Below, piece after piece: positions 40,374-53,377 of a stretch of 64,000 bases of DNA. This stretch comes from Doris montereyensis (lineage: Eukaryota; Mollusca; Gastropoda; Nudibranchia; Dorididae). A program made the position numbers and the translations under genes. The notes below the pieces were generated by a model that was given only the letters and a program-made list of their open reading frames with translations, searched no databases and was not told where the DNA came from. Location of the stretch: the NCBI GenBank assembly GCA_037039925.1, contig JAXRKP010000558.1:156501-220500 (forward strand). The letters are read 5' to 3'. The first letter of the stretch is position 1, and each line of letters starts with the position of its first letter.

Positions 40374-40950
40374 GGTTGGTGTGTGGTAGAGAGAGAGAGA
40401 GAATATTTTAGTTTCTTAAAAATGTTTTTTTTTAATATTTATCTTTGTTGAACAAGTTTTCAAACGGAAGGCTCTCCCTGGTGTATCAACAGACGCTTAG
40501 TAGACCGGAGGCGAGACGCACCTTTTGCTTGTCGAATTAGTTGTTCTCTTGTGTTTTATTTTAATATATTATTATTATTGTTTTCTTTCTTCGTTGCACA
40601 CGTTGTTTTTTTCGACCGGAAGATCTTCCACGATAAATCAATAAAACTAAGACCATAGAGACGTACTCGCGCCTGCCCTGCCCTGCCCTGTCCTGTACAG
40701 AAGCCAGCCTTGTGTGTTGACATTAGCCACTGGTCTCATTTTCCTCGATGATACCTGACTGGAGAGACAAAATGCAGGCCAGGGAAGAGAAAGAAAAATG
40801 TTTCCCCTATGATGCGTTGTCATGTCCGTCATCATCAACTTCAAAGGCGACAGCTCGGTAGTAGCAACTGGATGACATTGCACGTTATCTGTGCGAGAAG
40901 GTGGGGGGGGGGGAGAAAGAAAGAAAGGAACTGAGAGAAAGAAAGAAAGG

Positions 40951-40955
<5 letters not shown>

Positions 40956-41004
<49 letters not shown>
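40956..41004 (+). repeat. (GA)n microsatellite
   Basis: About 24 GA units followed by GATGGATGGATGGA. Confidence 0.95.
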
Positions 41005-41008
<4 letters not shown>

Positions 41009-41047
41009 TGGATGGATGGAAGGAAAAGAAAGAGGGGAGGGAAGAGG

Positions 41048-41283
41048 GAGAGATGGAGTGAGAGCAGGAAGGGAATAGAGAAAAGAGTCAGTCCTCCTTT
41101 CTCCCCCCTTAAAAAGTTGACTTGTATGGTCAGACAATTTGAACCTTGACAACTTGTAGGGAAGAGAGAGACGGAGTGAGAGAGCAGGGAGGGAATAGAG
41201 AAAGAGAGTCAGTCCTCCCTTTCTCCTTCCTCCAAAAAAGTTGACTTGTATGGTCAGACAATTTGAACCTTTGACAACTTGCA
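41048..41283 (+). repeat. Tandem duplication of about 118 bp
   Basis: Halves 41048-41162 and 41163-41283 share GGAGTGAGAG, GGGAATAGAGAAA, AGTCAGTCCTCC, and the block from GTTGACTTGTATGGTCAGAC to GACAACTTG. They differ by a few substitutions and small indels. Confidence 0.9.
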
Positions 41284-41744
41284 GTACGTAGAACGATTTC
41301 GTTAGAACTGAAGGACAAAACGTTTCCTCCATTTATTATTACTTTTACTAGCCTACTACTATTATCATTGTTGTTATATTAGTATTGGTATAATTAACCT
41401 TTGTTTCACAACATCATTGTGAACGTACATGTATATCAAGTGCGGGTGTTTGAAAGCAACGGACCCTGAGATCGTTTCTTTGTCGCTTCTTTCATGACTA
41501 GGATCTAGTCTTTTCGGTGTGTGACTGTGATCGTCAATGACGTCTTCAAGCCACGACCAAGTTCAAAATTAAAGTCAGTGAAGAGGTCCGTTGAGCATTT
41601 CTTCTTCTTTTTGTAGTGATTATTCTTGCCATCAAAGTCAGTCAATCAAGGTCTAACTATCTAGATATCTAGTATTCTTATCGCCAGAATTCGATCTTGC
41701 TGCTCTCTCATAACCTTTGAATTCAATCAAATCAGTGGGTGATT

Positions 41745-42090
41745 GACGGGCGTTGCTGGTAGGTCTTACTCTCTCTTCTTTTCACTCTTTCCTCTATCTT
41801 CCATCTGCGGTTTCCACTTAATTCACCCTGAGATCAAAGCAATATTGGACGGGGCACATTTCAATGAAACAAACAAACGATAATCGTGCGATATCAGTCT
41901 GTGTAATAAGATCCATTGAAGGATGCGATTGACAGTATGCATATCGCGGGCGGCTGGCGGGCGCTGCCGGTAGGTCCTATCTTCCGCCTTTCTTCTTCTT
42001 TCACGTATCTTTCACTTTGCTGGCTGTTCCATAATTCACCCTTGAGATCATCACCGCAATAATGGACGAGGAATTTCAATTAAAACGCTA
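41745..42090 (+). repeat. Two repeat family B copies in direct tandem
   Basis: Copies at about 41745-41880 and 41948-42090 have the same orientation and are separated by about 70 bases. Each has the GGTAGGTC block, ATTCACCCTGAGATCA or the like, and an AATTTCAAT end followed by an A-rich tail. Confidence 0.85.
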
Positions 42091-42899
42091 AACTTGCATG
42101 TTATTGTATCGCCTGTTGCGTTTTCCTCTCTGGTATGTCACTGTACACATAATACACTAACGCATTGTGCAGAGTCCATGCAAATCTACTATCTTCTGTC
42201 TCAAAATTGGAATGCTTGACTGTTACTGATTGGCACTGACACACGATAACCATTTCTATTTCTGTGTATATGTCAGTGCGTCCGATATAGATCTATGTTC
42301 AATGTGCTGGCCAAACGAGGTTTGGTTATCGCGCTGACGCTATCGTTCTTCAATAAACGAGAGATTGTGATGTTGAAAAGAGAATATACTTTTAAATGTT
42401 GTCTTTGAGATAATGTGTGTCAATACATGAAATAATAATTTTAAAAAAAAGAAGGTATTATTATCGTGATGATCCGCTCCGTGTGTGATTTGTGTCAGTG
42501 TCAGCGATGTGTTGTAACGGTGAGTGAAAGTGGCAGGACTGGTTGGTGTGGTTAGGGTAGGTTGGAACTGGGAGGAGCATAAACACTGACACGTCTAAAG
42601 TGTGTTATGTTACATGTTGTGTGTCTGTGTGCTTGCTGGAAGTATGAGACAGAGTGAATAAATAGGCACATAAAACGTTCCGTTGATGAATGAGTGCGGA
42701 ATGTTCCAGGCGGGTGGTTTCAAGTAGATTTATCTACCTAATTGGCATTATATTTCTAAGACCATTATTTGTCTTTCCCCCCCCCCTCCCCCACTTACCT
42801 TCACCATTAGCGAGGATCTCACAGTTTTTGCAAACGTTTTCGTTATTGCTCCGCTCGGTCTGTCTGTCTGTCCAATCAATCTCTCTCTTTCTGTATCTG

Positions 42900-42909
42900 T
42901 CTCTTTCTC

Positions 42910-42994
<85 letters not shown>

Positions 42995-43022
42995 CTGTCT
43001 GTCTCTCTTTCTCTCTCTCTCA
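42900..43022 (+). repeat. (CT)n microsatellite with CTGT islands
   Basis: Mostly CT, with TCTGTCTG at the margins. Confidence 0.95.
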
Positions 43023-43252
43023 ATCTCTTGTTTGGAGTAGTATCATTCGCTCATTAGTTCTGACGTTCTGGTGTGGTATGGCTATCTTGTGTAATTTACC
43101 ACTGTAATAGTTATCCGTTACATTCCTCCCCTCTCCGCCAACTCTTTTCGCCTTCATATAGGTGGGTGATTGGGTTGGAGATACTGTCATGTCTGTTCGC
43201 TCTCTGATCTTATGTCTTCCATATGTACCGGTGTTGCTGTGTGTTTCGTCGT

Positions 43253-43516
43253 AATTCACTTTGAGATCACCGCATTTGGTGTCCGCTGTACATTCACTCT
43301 GAGATCATCGCATTTGGTGTCCGGTGTATATTCACGCTGAGATCATCGCATTTGGTGTCTGCAGTACATTCACTCTGAGATCATCGCATTTGGTGTCCGC
43401 TGTATATTCACGCTGAGATCATCGCATTTGGTGTCTGCAGTACATTCGCTCTGAGATCACCGCATTTGGTGTACTCGGTACATTCACTCCTCTGCGATCA
43501 CCGCATTTGGTGTACG
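43253..43516 (+). repeat. 38-bp minisatellite, about seven units, derived from family B
   Basis: The unit CATTCACTCTGAGATCATCG..CATTTGGTGTCCGCTGTA resembles the ATTCACCCTGAGATCACCGC part of family B. Units 2-5 alternate CATTCACTC and TATTCACGC types, giving a 76-bp higher-order period. Confidence 0.92.
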
Positions 43517-43519
43517 CAC

Positions 43520-45029
43520 AAATTTCAATAAAACACGCAAACACCTTCTTGTGTCTTTTGCTCATCCGGATATGATGTCATTAAAGTAAGTGCACTTTAA
43601 ACTTACTGACAACATCTTCCTTTCTATGTACATGTATTTATTTTTATCCGGCACAAATAACCGTGTTGTGTCGATTTGCTTCATTCACGTCAATAGGACC
43701 CCCCACCCCCGGGCCGCGTCTGTCATAGACAGCAGGAGTACAGTCCCCTTGTCCCAATCATTACTCATCGGGCGGCAGGGCAGGGGGCGGGGGGTCAATG
43801 GGTTTGCTCAAGTCTTGGAATGGCAGTAGTCTACGTCACAATGTGTGCACGTATTAGCTTTTCCGTGTACCCAGACGTTTACTTACACGTCGTGTGCCGT
43901 GGTCTGTCTTTCTTTCCAGACCGACATCAGCTCTGTTGTTAGTGTTTGGCCGTGTCGATGTGGATTCTCGATAATCTGAGGACACTCGATGCACCTCTTC
44001 TTCTTTTTCTTCTTCTTTTTCTTCTCTTTCTTCTTTTTCTTCTCTTTTTTTCTTATTCTTCTTATTATTATGTATTTTTATTTGTTATTTTTTAATTATT
44101 AGTACCGGTGTAAGACAATAATTACATGTATTATTATAATCATCATAACAGCCAATCATTGTTGTTGTTGATGTTGCATCATAAACTATCCATAAACTGG
44201 CACAATGTATTTGTAACGTTACCAGTTTTCGAGTTTCCATTGAGTCATTAATGTCAAGTCCTTTTTGTCTTTAAGTCATTAATGTCAAGTCTTTTTGTCT
44301 TTGAGTTAATGATGTCAAGTCTTTTTGTCTTTGAGTCATTAATGTCAAGTCTCTGAGACTCAATTTTAAAAAAAATAATTATTTTTAAAAAATCTTTTTT
44401 TTTTAAATTACGTATGCCCTAAGCGTCTGCCGATAATGATTATCAGATACAACCGGAAACTACTTTTTCCTTCAGATATCCGATTGTTGAATCTGAAGAG
44501 CCCAATTTCTCTGTTGTTGTGACAACGTATTTTAACTTGGTGGTGCCTCCATCCCCGCCCCGCCCACGCACCCACACCCACGATCATTCTGACACTGTAC
44601 GTCTACAGAAGTTTGTGTCAACTTGCCCTTTCGTGACAACAACATATTAATTACACTGCACCTAAGAGTTGTTTTGTCTGTGTGTGCTTTCTGCAAACGT
44701 TCTTTTGACTTCTGACCTTTTCTTTTTTAAACACTGCTCGTCTAGAGATCTCACCAGCAGGCATTACTATTTTAATACCATTGAGTTGAGAAGTTTCCGA
44801 GCTGTGACATGACTTGCCTGTGAACACTTCACGTTTACAATGACAAGAACCTTGCCTTAAGTCTTTCTTAAGCATCAACATTGCGGGCGTTTCAAACTTT
44901 GATCTTTCGACCTCCAACAGATAGCTAGCCTGCCGTCTCAATAAAAGGTTGGCGCAGAATCATATCACCGTAACTACACATTTGACAATTTTTGAAAATG
45001 AATTACCTTTTTTGTATTATCATTATCAG
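43520..45029. other. Gene-free stretch
   Basis: Contains a TTCTTC-rich low-complexity run (43995-44070) and a tandem array of about 31 bp, four units of GAGTCATTAATGTCAAGTC..TTTTTGTCTTT, at 44242-44357. A 96-codon Lys/Arg-rich frame at 44651-44941 (minus) resembles nothing I know. Confidence 0.6.
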
Positions 45030-45165
45030 GCGGTTGGCGGGTGATATTGGTAGGTCCTACTTCTTTCCTTCTATTCTTTCACTTCTCTTTTATCTTGCTG
45101 TTTCCTCTTAATTCACACTGAGGTCGCCACAATGGTGGACGGGGATAAATTTCAAACAAACATAT
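45030..45165 (+). repeat. Repeat family B copy
   Basis: GGCGGTTGGCGGGTGATATT..GGTAGGTCCTACTTCTTTCC..AATTCACACTGAGGTC..GATAAATTTCAAACAAAC. Confidence 0.87.
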
Positions 45166-46004
45166 CAGATTCACAGTCGTCAATGTTCCTGACTCCCAAA
45201 ACATTATTTGAACCAAACTTAGATCTAGATCTACGTCTGTCACAAAATTCACGTTGTATTTTGTCAAAGCTACATTTTTTTTCTCTTTTCTTTAATCCTT
45301 TCCAGTTGAGAACTTTTCTTTTTTTCTTCTTCTTCGTCTTCTCAAAACGGTTTCACGTGAAGTTAGGACAATTAGATCTAGACCTATATAATATATAGAT
45401 TTCAGCTTTGAGTCGCAAACAATCTAATACACAGTAGTTAACAGGCTTGATTCAGTTTAGTCGTGGTGGAATCGATCAACGCACACAATCCATTTTCGGT
45501 TTTCAGTCAGTGACACGTTGCCCGAAAGAAACACTGCTCTTAAATCCTGAATCGATGTGGGTGTGAAGAGAGTTCAAGCATCCTCTCATATTATTTCCGC
45601 GTCGCAGCTGACGATTAAAAGAATGGCAGTTTCCGTTGCCATGGAAGCGTGATGGGAGCAACGCCTGCGATGAGTGAACTAGAGCTTAGAACCATCACTG
45701 GTGGGTCTAGGACTAGAGATTATAATCAGACGATATTATCGTGACCGGTTGACTCGCGTCGGCGCTGCGTGACACTGACTGCCATTTTAGTCTTATAAAT
45801 AATCTCCCTTGTTTCCACCGGAGACATCCTTTCGTATAATTTATTAAATTTTCATTTAGTAGTTTTGTCCTTTGAGAAGCTGTTTATTGAGATTGAACTG
45901 GATCTAGGTACGTCTCCACATTCGTGTTGGGTGATCTTTACTTTTTCTTATCTTTTTTTAATACTGGTTTGTTTTCTTTCTTCTTTTCCTTCCTTTTGAA
46001 ACAG
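45166..46004. other. Gene-free stretch
   Basis: No gene recognised; TAGATCTAGATCTA-type blocks at 45220 and 45373. Confidence 0.5.
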
Positions 46005-46350
46005 GGATGGTAGTCTAGAGGCAAGGTGTCGGTCTCTCATTTCAACCTTAAACTTAAAAGGTCGTGGGTTCAAGCCCCGACGGTTGAACAATCTTCTCGG
46101 GCTTTATTTTTCGAGTAAAATCTTCTCCTCCCCCTCCCTGGACTAGGTCGTGGATCGACGCTTAGTCCCATCAGAGACGGACGATAAATAGGAGGTCCCG
46201 TGTGCAGGCCTCAACGCTCTAAGCATTAAAGACTCCTGCTTTGGCTGTTTACAGGGCAGCCCGGGCTAAATATACACACACACAACAAAATCGTACCAAT
46301 ACCCCCGGGATTACCTTCGTTGTGGATGTGAGTAAAATCAAAACAAATCA
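46005..46350 (+). repeat. SINE family A copy, full length
   Basis: Head GTAGTCTAGAGGCAAGGTGTC, an intact B box GGTTCAAGCCCC at about 46068, the full body, and tail TTCGTTGTGGATGTGAGTAAA. It pairs with an inverted copy about 80 bases away (46432-46752). Confidence 0.9.
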
Positions 46351-46431
46351 GATCAAATAAAAATAAAACTGCCTTGAAACAAATTGTGCGATCATAACGG
46401 GTATGTTTTGTTTTGTAGGCTGCTACCCATA

Positions 46432-46752
46432 AGTCGATTTGATTTGATTTACCCACATCCACAACTAAGGTGATCTCGGGGTTTTTGGAAGAATTTGTAA
46501 TTTTGCCGGACCGCCCTATAAACAGCCACGGGATCTTTAACGTGCACAGTGTTGTGATCTGTACACGGGACCTCCGTTTTATCGTCCGTCTCCGATGATG
46601 GGACTAGGTGTCGATCCACCTACCAGAACCAGGAGGGGGGGGGGGGATTTTGCTCGAAAAAATTGAGAAAATTTTTCGACCGTCGGCGAGGTTGAACCCA
46701 CTACCTTTTGGTTGAGAGGCGTGCACCTTGCCTCTGGACCACCGAGTCCCCT
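46432..46752 (-). repeat. SINE family A copy, full length, inverted neighbour
   Basis: Reverse orientation from tail (GATTTACCCACATCCACAAC) to head (CCACCGAGTCCCC). Forms tail-to-tail inverted arms of about 320 bases with the 46005-46350 copy. Confidence 0.9.
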
Positions 46753-46779
46753 TAACCTGTAAGTACAGTGCGTTGGTTG

Positions 46780-47305
46780 CGTTCGAAGGTGAGTGCTTGG
46801 CGTTGTGCTACTGGTAGGTCCTACTTCTTTCCTTTCACTTGTCACGGGCAGTTGACGGGGGTTAATGGTAGGTCCTACTTCTTTCCTTTCACTTGTCACG
46901 GGCAGTTGACGGGGGCTGATGGTAAGTCCTACTTCTTTCCTTTCACTTGTCACGGGCAGTTGACGGGGCTAATGGTAGGTTCTACTTCTTTCCTTTCACT
47001 TGTCACGGGCAGTTGACGGGGGCTAATGGTAGGTCCTACTTCTTTCTTTTCACTTGTCACGGGTAGTTGACGGGGGCTAATGGTAGGTCCTACTTCTTTC
47101 CTTTCACTTGTCATGGGCGGTTGACGGGGGCTAATGGTAAGTCCTACTTCTTTCCTTTCACTTGTCACGGGCGGTTGACGGGGGCTGCTGGTAGTTTCTA
47201 TTTTTTAAATTTTACTCTTTCACTTATCTTTTATCTTGCTGTTTCCTTTTGATTCATCCTGAGATCACCGCAAAGGTGGACGGGGTAAATTTCAATGAAA
47301 TAAAC
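46780..47305 (+). repeat. Repeat family B copy with its 5' part amplified into a 54-bp tandem array
   Basis: From about 46815 to 47190 the unit TAGGTCCTACTTCTTTCCTT..CACTTGTCACGGGCAGTTGA..GGGGGCTAATGG recurs about seven times at 54 bases. It then runs into a normal family B 3' half (CTTGCTGTTTCC..CCTGAGATCACCGC..AAATTTCAATGAAATAAAC). Because 54 is divisible by three, all frames stay open, giving spurious proteins on both strands. Confidence 0.93.
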
Positions 47306-47340
47306 CGAACTTTTACTTATCTTCCATCTTGCTGTTTCGA

Positions 47341-47675
47341 TAGAGTCAGTAGTCCAAAGGCAAGGTGTCGTCCTCTCAACCAAAAAGTAATGGGTTTGAG
47401 CCCCGCCAGCGGTTGAAACATTTCCAAAGTTTTTTTCGAGTAAAATCTAACCCCCCCCCTCCCCCTCCCCCCCCCCCCCCCCCCGTGGTCCAAGTAGGTG
47501 GCGCGAAAACTTGTGCCATCGGAGAGGGACGATAAATATGGGGCCCCGTGTGCAGATCACAACACTCTGTGCACGTTAAAAGATCCCTTGGCTGTGTTTA
47601 CAGGGCAGTCCGGGCAAAATTTTAAATCCTCCCCAAAAAACTCCGAGATTACCTTATAGTTAGTAGTTGTGGATC
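47341..47675 (+). repeat. SINE family A copy with an internal poly-C run
   Basis: Head AGTCAGTAGTCCAAAGGCAAGG, then GAGCCCCGCCAGCGGTTGAA, a C-rich run at 47451-47484 at the usual CCCC site, then GATCCCTTGGCTGTG and the body end. Confidence 0.88.
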
Positions 47676-48255
47676 GTCTTATTACACCCTGCGATCACCA
47701 CATAATAATAGGGTGGATGTGGGGAAATTTCTAAATAGAATAATATGTTGGAAAACAATAATTAACATACTACGGTACGAACATACATAGTTATTACAAA
47801 AGAAATACAAAACTTGTCTGTTGATTGCAATGCATGGTTCATTTCTTTAAGGACGTGGTTCTACAATAATACTAGACTCTAGTAGTAATCCAAATATAAG
47901 TCTCTAGGGCTTTGAACGAACTCCAGTGTTGTAGCCTAAATCTGTATGGTTAGGGGATAATGAGAAAGCTTTGTAAACATGGGTTGTGCAAACATCACAA
48001 CACCATCAACGGGCGGAGACACGAAATTGACTTGTCACTCATACCACAGTGTACAGTACACCACCATGTTTGGCTAATCTTACAATAACAACAAACAAAC
48101 TACACTAAGTGGCATCTGGTGAAATCTGATAACAGTTACACGTAAATATAGCTTTCACGGTAATAACCCAACCCACTAGCAACCAACACATCTTAATACA
48201 TTGCTTGACACGGTGATCAAGCACACACGATCGTGGATTGTCTGTCTGTCTGTCT

Positions 48256-48592
<337 letters not shown>

Positions 48593-48767
48593 GTATCTTT
48601 TCTATTTTAAAAGGTGGCGACGTTGGTGGTTGAACCTGTATGCCTTATCGCCACGAACATGTGTTTCAACGCAACCGGAACGTCATCGAAACCAGTTCGT
48701 AGCGAGGCATGCATAACATTCATAATGTGGCATGGAATGAACGTTTAGTGTCTTTCATTTTCAACTA

Positions 48768-48832
48768 GCCTGTTGGCCCATGGGGCTTTCCCCAGTTTCT
48801 GTAGCGCTTAAGTGGAACAGGTGACACGGGAT
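48768..48832 (-). repeat. SINE family C fragment (body end)
   Basis: GTTGGCCCATGGGGCTTTCC..CAGTTTC..AGTGGAACAGGTGACA matches the end of the family C body; the head is absent. Confidence 0.55.
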
Positions 48833-48869
48833 TACAGGCTGAAGACGACAGTGGTCTTTTGTTTAATTT

Positions 48870-49162
48870 TTTTACCCACATCCACAACTCGGGGTTTTTG
48901 GGTAGGATTTTTTTAAATTTGCCCCGACCGCCCTGTATACAACCAAGAGATCCTTAACGTGCACAGTGTTGTGATCTGCACACGGGACCCTCTTTTTATC
49001 GTCCGTCTCCGATGGGACTATGTGTCGATCCACCTACCTAGATCAGTGGATGGGTTTTACTCTGAAAAAAAAACTTTTGAAAAATTATCAACCATCGGGG
49101 CTTGAACCCACGACGTTTTGGTTGATAGGCCGACACCTTGCCTCTGGGCCACTGAGTTCCTC
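48870..49162 (-). repeat. SINE family A copy, near full length
   Basis: Reverse orientation from TTTACCCACATCCACAACTC to CCACTGAGTTCC. The B-box complement GGGGCTTGAACCCACGAC is clear at about 49098. Confidence 0.88.
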
Positions 49163-49264
49163 CCCCCCCTCCTCGTCGCTGGCCGTCTGTCTCTCCTTCC
49201 ATCCCCTTTCCCACCTCCACTGATACACAATGAGTTCTTTCTTCACAGGAATTCGCCTTGTCCA

Positions 49265-49385
49265 TCATACTATATATGCGGTAATCTCAGGGCGAAGTAA
49301 GAGGAAACAGAAACAGCAAGATGAAAGAACGGCGTAAAGGAAAGAAGTAGGACCTACCACTTAGTAGCTCCGCCGACCACCTGCG
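49265..49385 (-). repeat. Repeat family B copy
   Basis: GCGGTAATCTCAGGGCGAAG, CAGCAAGATGAAAG and GTAGGACCTACC in reverse orientation. Confidence 0.85.
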
Positions 49386-49389
49386 CGCG

Positions 49390-49681
49390 ATACATAATCA
49401 CACCTGGTGGGGGGTTCAGGAAAATGTCGTGTCGAGCGCACCAAGTCGTCAAACAGAGTGGGAGCAGTTTCCGAGGTCAAACCTAGTCAGTTGCACTCGA
49501 GACGATGGATGAGGAGGAAGGTATCGGCGTCGATATTGGGCACATAGAATTAATCCACCAAGGCGAAATATATGGCGAATACCACCACCGGATGGCTGAA
49601 ATATTATGAGATGAGGAAATATTATTATGAGATGAGATGAGAAAAGATATTATGAGATGAGGAAAGATGGCATCCGTTACA
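49390..49681. other. Gene-free flank of the MADF ORF
   Basis: Contains an ATTATGAGATGAG short repeat at 49600-49665; nothing else recognised. Confidence 0.4.
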
Positions 49682-49840
49682 TCAAAATGAAACCATTAAC
49701 ATTCCAATGCTACATTCAACTTCGTTTCCAACTTTTCTCCACTCATCATTTATAAAATTCCTGTTGCTGTAATTTACATCCGTCTTGTCATAAAGGGCAT
49801 TTTCTTTTTTAACTGCCTGTATCAACGCTTCGGTATCCAT
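49682..49840 (-). CDS. MADF-domain ORF, probably a first exon or fragment
   Basis: A 52-codon frame starts MDTEALIQAVKKENALYDKT and continues DVNYSNRNFINDEWRKVGNE. This fits the start of a MADF (Myb/SANT-like, PF10545) DNA-binding domain ('LIe.Vr..p.LYD..h.dYkn......aW..i...l'), with the usual Leu-Tyr-Asp and Trp positions. MADF is normally about 85 residues; here it stops after about 45, near possible donor sequences (TGTAGCAT, ATGGTTTC). No second exon was found. MADF proteins occur both as host regulators and in PIF/Harbinger transposons, so either origin is possible. A CpG-containing, less AT-rich stretch lies just upstream (49915-49985). Confidence 0.5.
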   Translation of the reverse strand: MDTEALIQAVKKENALYDKTDVNYSNRNFINDEWRKVGNEVECSIGMLMVSF

Positions 49841-51844
49841 TTTGCACAGAAGTGAATGAACACACTACACACTAGCAGCAAGTAGCTGATTGACAACTGA
49901 AATTGTATTGTAGCAGGCAGTGCACTGTCGGCGCCTTCTTTTGATGCGTCGTTAACGATAGCAAGACGACTCCGCAACGCCCCAATCAAGCACACAACTC
50001 ACACATACTAAATACTATAGTAAATAAAATATGTCGTCATCAAAAAGATGCCTAAAAAAATGCCTGCTTAACGATTCGGCGTCCATTCTGTTTGAGCCAA
50101 TATTGATAATACGTCGACTGGCAGCTTAATGATGTGGGAATTACCTAGGCGACATCTTTGTCATTTAAATGGAACTAATGAACGTCATACAAGTCGTATG
50201 CCGGCAGAATCAAGCTATTTATATTATTGCTTCGGCGAGAGAACGAACGCCCCATAGCTACACCGTGCATGGTTCTCGAATTCACACCTCATTTTGAAAG
50301 ACCGAAAAGTCGGACGAAAGAAGAAGGAAAAAAAAGGGTGGGGGAGAGGGGAGAGTGGCGGGGAGGGACTGAAGGTGTTTGGAGTATTTCTTGAAAACGT
50401 AACTGACACTAACAGTAGCAAACTCATCGCTTGTGGTGATGGACATAGGAAAATAAAGTAACTCGTCAACAACGTTTCGTGGTTTGATTTTGGTCTTTGG
50501 GGAGTGGGGGAGGAGGGGTTGTACTGGAAGTGAGCATGTCAGTCATTGTCATTAATGTCATGTAATTTATTAGCATACACTACAACCTGCTGCTCCATGG
50601 TCGAAGTGAATGCGAATGTAGGAAAGTGACACTCCTAAACCTGAAGAAAGGATACGCCGCCAGTTGCTATGTCTGTAGTATTCAGAAGAAGAAAAAACCA
50701 TGGTTGAAACATAGAATACAAGAAGTGCTGCAATGTGATATATAACCACAACGATGGCCCATATTGAAGAGATGTGACATTTTATTAAAAAAAATAACAA
50801 AACAAGAAGTCGGAACAACACGAAGGAAACAAAAATAACACAACCCACCACTCAATCATTCTGTATTATAACCATTGTGTTTACTTAACTGGAGACTTAA
50901 AATGGTATAAGGCGTTATGTAAGACATGAAGTGTAAGGCCTACATTAACTTAATGAATGTTTATCGACCGCCACTGGACTGCTTCGCAATTCCTGAAAGC
51001 CTGCAAACAGGTGTGCTTGAAACAACATCTCCCCGTGCATTGTTTCACACACTCTGTATCGTCTGCTATCTTTATAAACAGCGCTGTTACGTGTGTCAGC
51101 ATATTTTCCAAGGGCTGTTCGAAAAGGGTGACCACCCTCCAAAACGGCATGATGGGAAGCAGCTAGATCTAGATCTAGATCTAAATGTGTCGCGTTAAGC
51201 TTGTGTAGTTTTTTTATGTTTACTTCTTTGGTTCCTCCGTTTGACGTTTTTAGAACCGAATTATAATATGATTCAGTCTGTTTTTAACAAAATATAATTT
51301 CATCACCAGAAGACTCCTCATTCAAAGTCCGGAATGGTGAAAAAACCTCACAATATGTAAAAATGGCGCATAGCGGGTTGTGCATCTCACCCTCTCATAC
51401 ATGTCTATTAGTTTTGTGTTGTTGTTGGTTTAAAAGAAAAGAAAGTTTTATTTATTTCTGTTTTGTTACGCATATCGGTTTACGCCAATTTTATGGTACA
51501 CTGCCTATTACGTTTTCCTTCATAATACACGGTCGCTTCGCTTCACTCACTCGACTAGATCTATATATATATATATATAATACAACGGAGCAACTATAAT
51601 ATAATACAGCTGTGAATAATACGAAGGAGCCACAAAGGCGAAATATGACAATACAGTATGAGGTCCATTTCTTTCCGTCACGATTTTCTGTTCTTATGAA
51701 ATTTCTTTTTGACGAATGATGACAAACGAAGCAAATCAAGTGTACATCTAAATTTACCATCGACACAATCTGATACCCGGCAGGGTTCTCGTGCTAATAT
51801 GACAAAGTTACATGTCTGTGCCAATATTCCTGTTTGACTATGTG
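49841..51844. other. Gene-free stretch
   Basis: Contains an AGATCT tandem at 51162-51185, a short TA tract at 51560-51580, and a 50-base relative of the Penelope left flank at 51610-51660 (ATACGAAGGAGCCACA, AAGGCGAAATATGACAATA). Confidence 0.5.
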
Positions 51845-52917
<1,073 letters not shown>

Positions 52918-53052
52918 GTTTTGGCTTGTGGGCGTTGCTGGTAGGTCCTATTTCTTTCCTTTCTTTTCACTCATCTTGCACTTGCCGATTCCTCTAAATT
53001 CACCCTGAGATCGCTGCAATGGTGGACGGGGTAAATTTCAATGAAACTTGGG
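52918..53052 (+). repeat. Repeat family B copy
   Basis: GGGCGTTGCTGGTAGGTCC..AATTCACCCTGAGATCGCTG..GTAAATTTCAATGAAAC; close to the consensus. Confidence 0.9.
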
Positions 53053-53377
53053 TCGCTTGTCATTTTTTAGATATATCTGAATTGTGGTTGCCTTAAATTG
53101 ATTGCCCCCCCCCCCCCCTGCTGTATCAGGCCCCTCCTAAAGATGACATTATAATAATATAAGATATCGATTCATAATAGATACATATTTTATACATTTC
53201 AAATTTGAATCTGGGAATGGAATGACTCCTGGCAACAGCCACTCACACTGACTACACAACCTCAGTAATTACTAATAAGAATTTAGGACTACAACATTCT
53301 AGATCTGCTAATGACTGTCTTCTTTCACCTCCGTTCTCTGAACAAAAATCTGGATTGTAAATCAATTGATAATTTAA

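Noticed and set aside
43253..43516. Regular direct repeats that could suggest a CRISPR array
   Set aside because: There are no unique spacers, units are contiguous, and the host is clearly eukaryotic. The same holds for the arrays at 44242, 46815 and 62396.
44651..44941. 96-codon Lys/Arg-rich open frame on the minus strand
   Set aside because: No recognisable domain, no splice partners, and of a length expected by chance in this less AT-rich stretch.
46040..46082. Possible tRNA gene (GGTTCAAGCCCC)
   Set aside because: The same head occurs in eight dispersed copies followed by a fixed body, so it is SINE family A.
46579..47252. Repetitive frames such as TSERKEVGPTISPRQLPV and its plus-strand counterpart
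   Set aside because: Produced by the 54-bp array, whose length is a multiple of three; no start or splice context and the units derive from a dispersed repeat.
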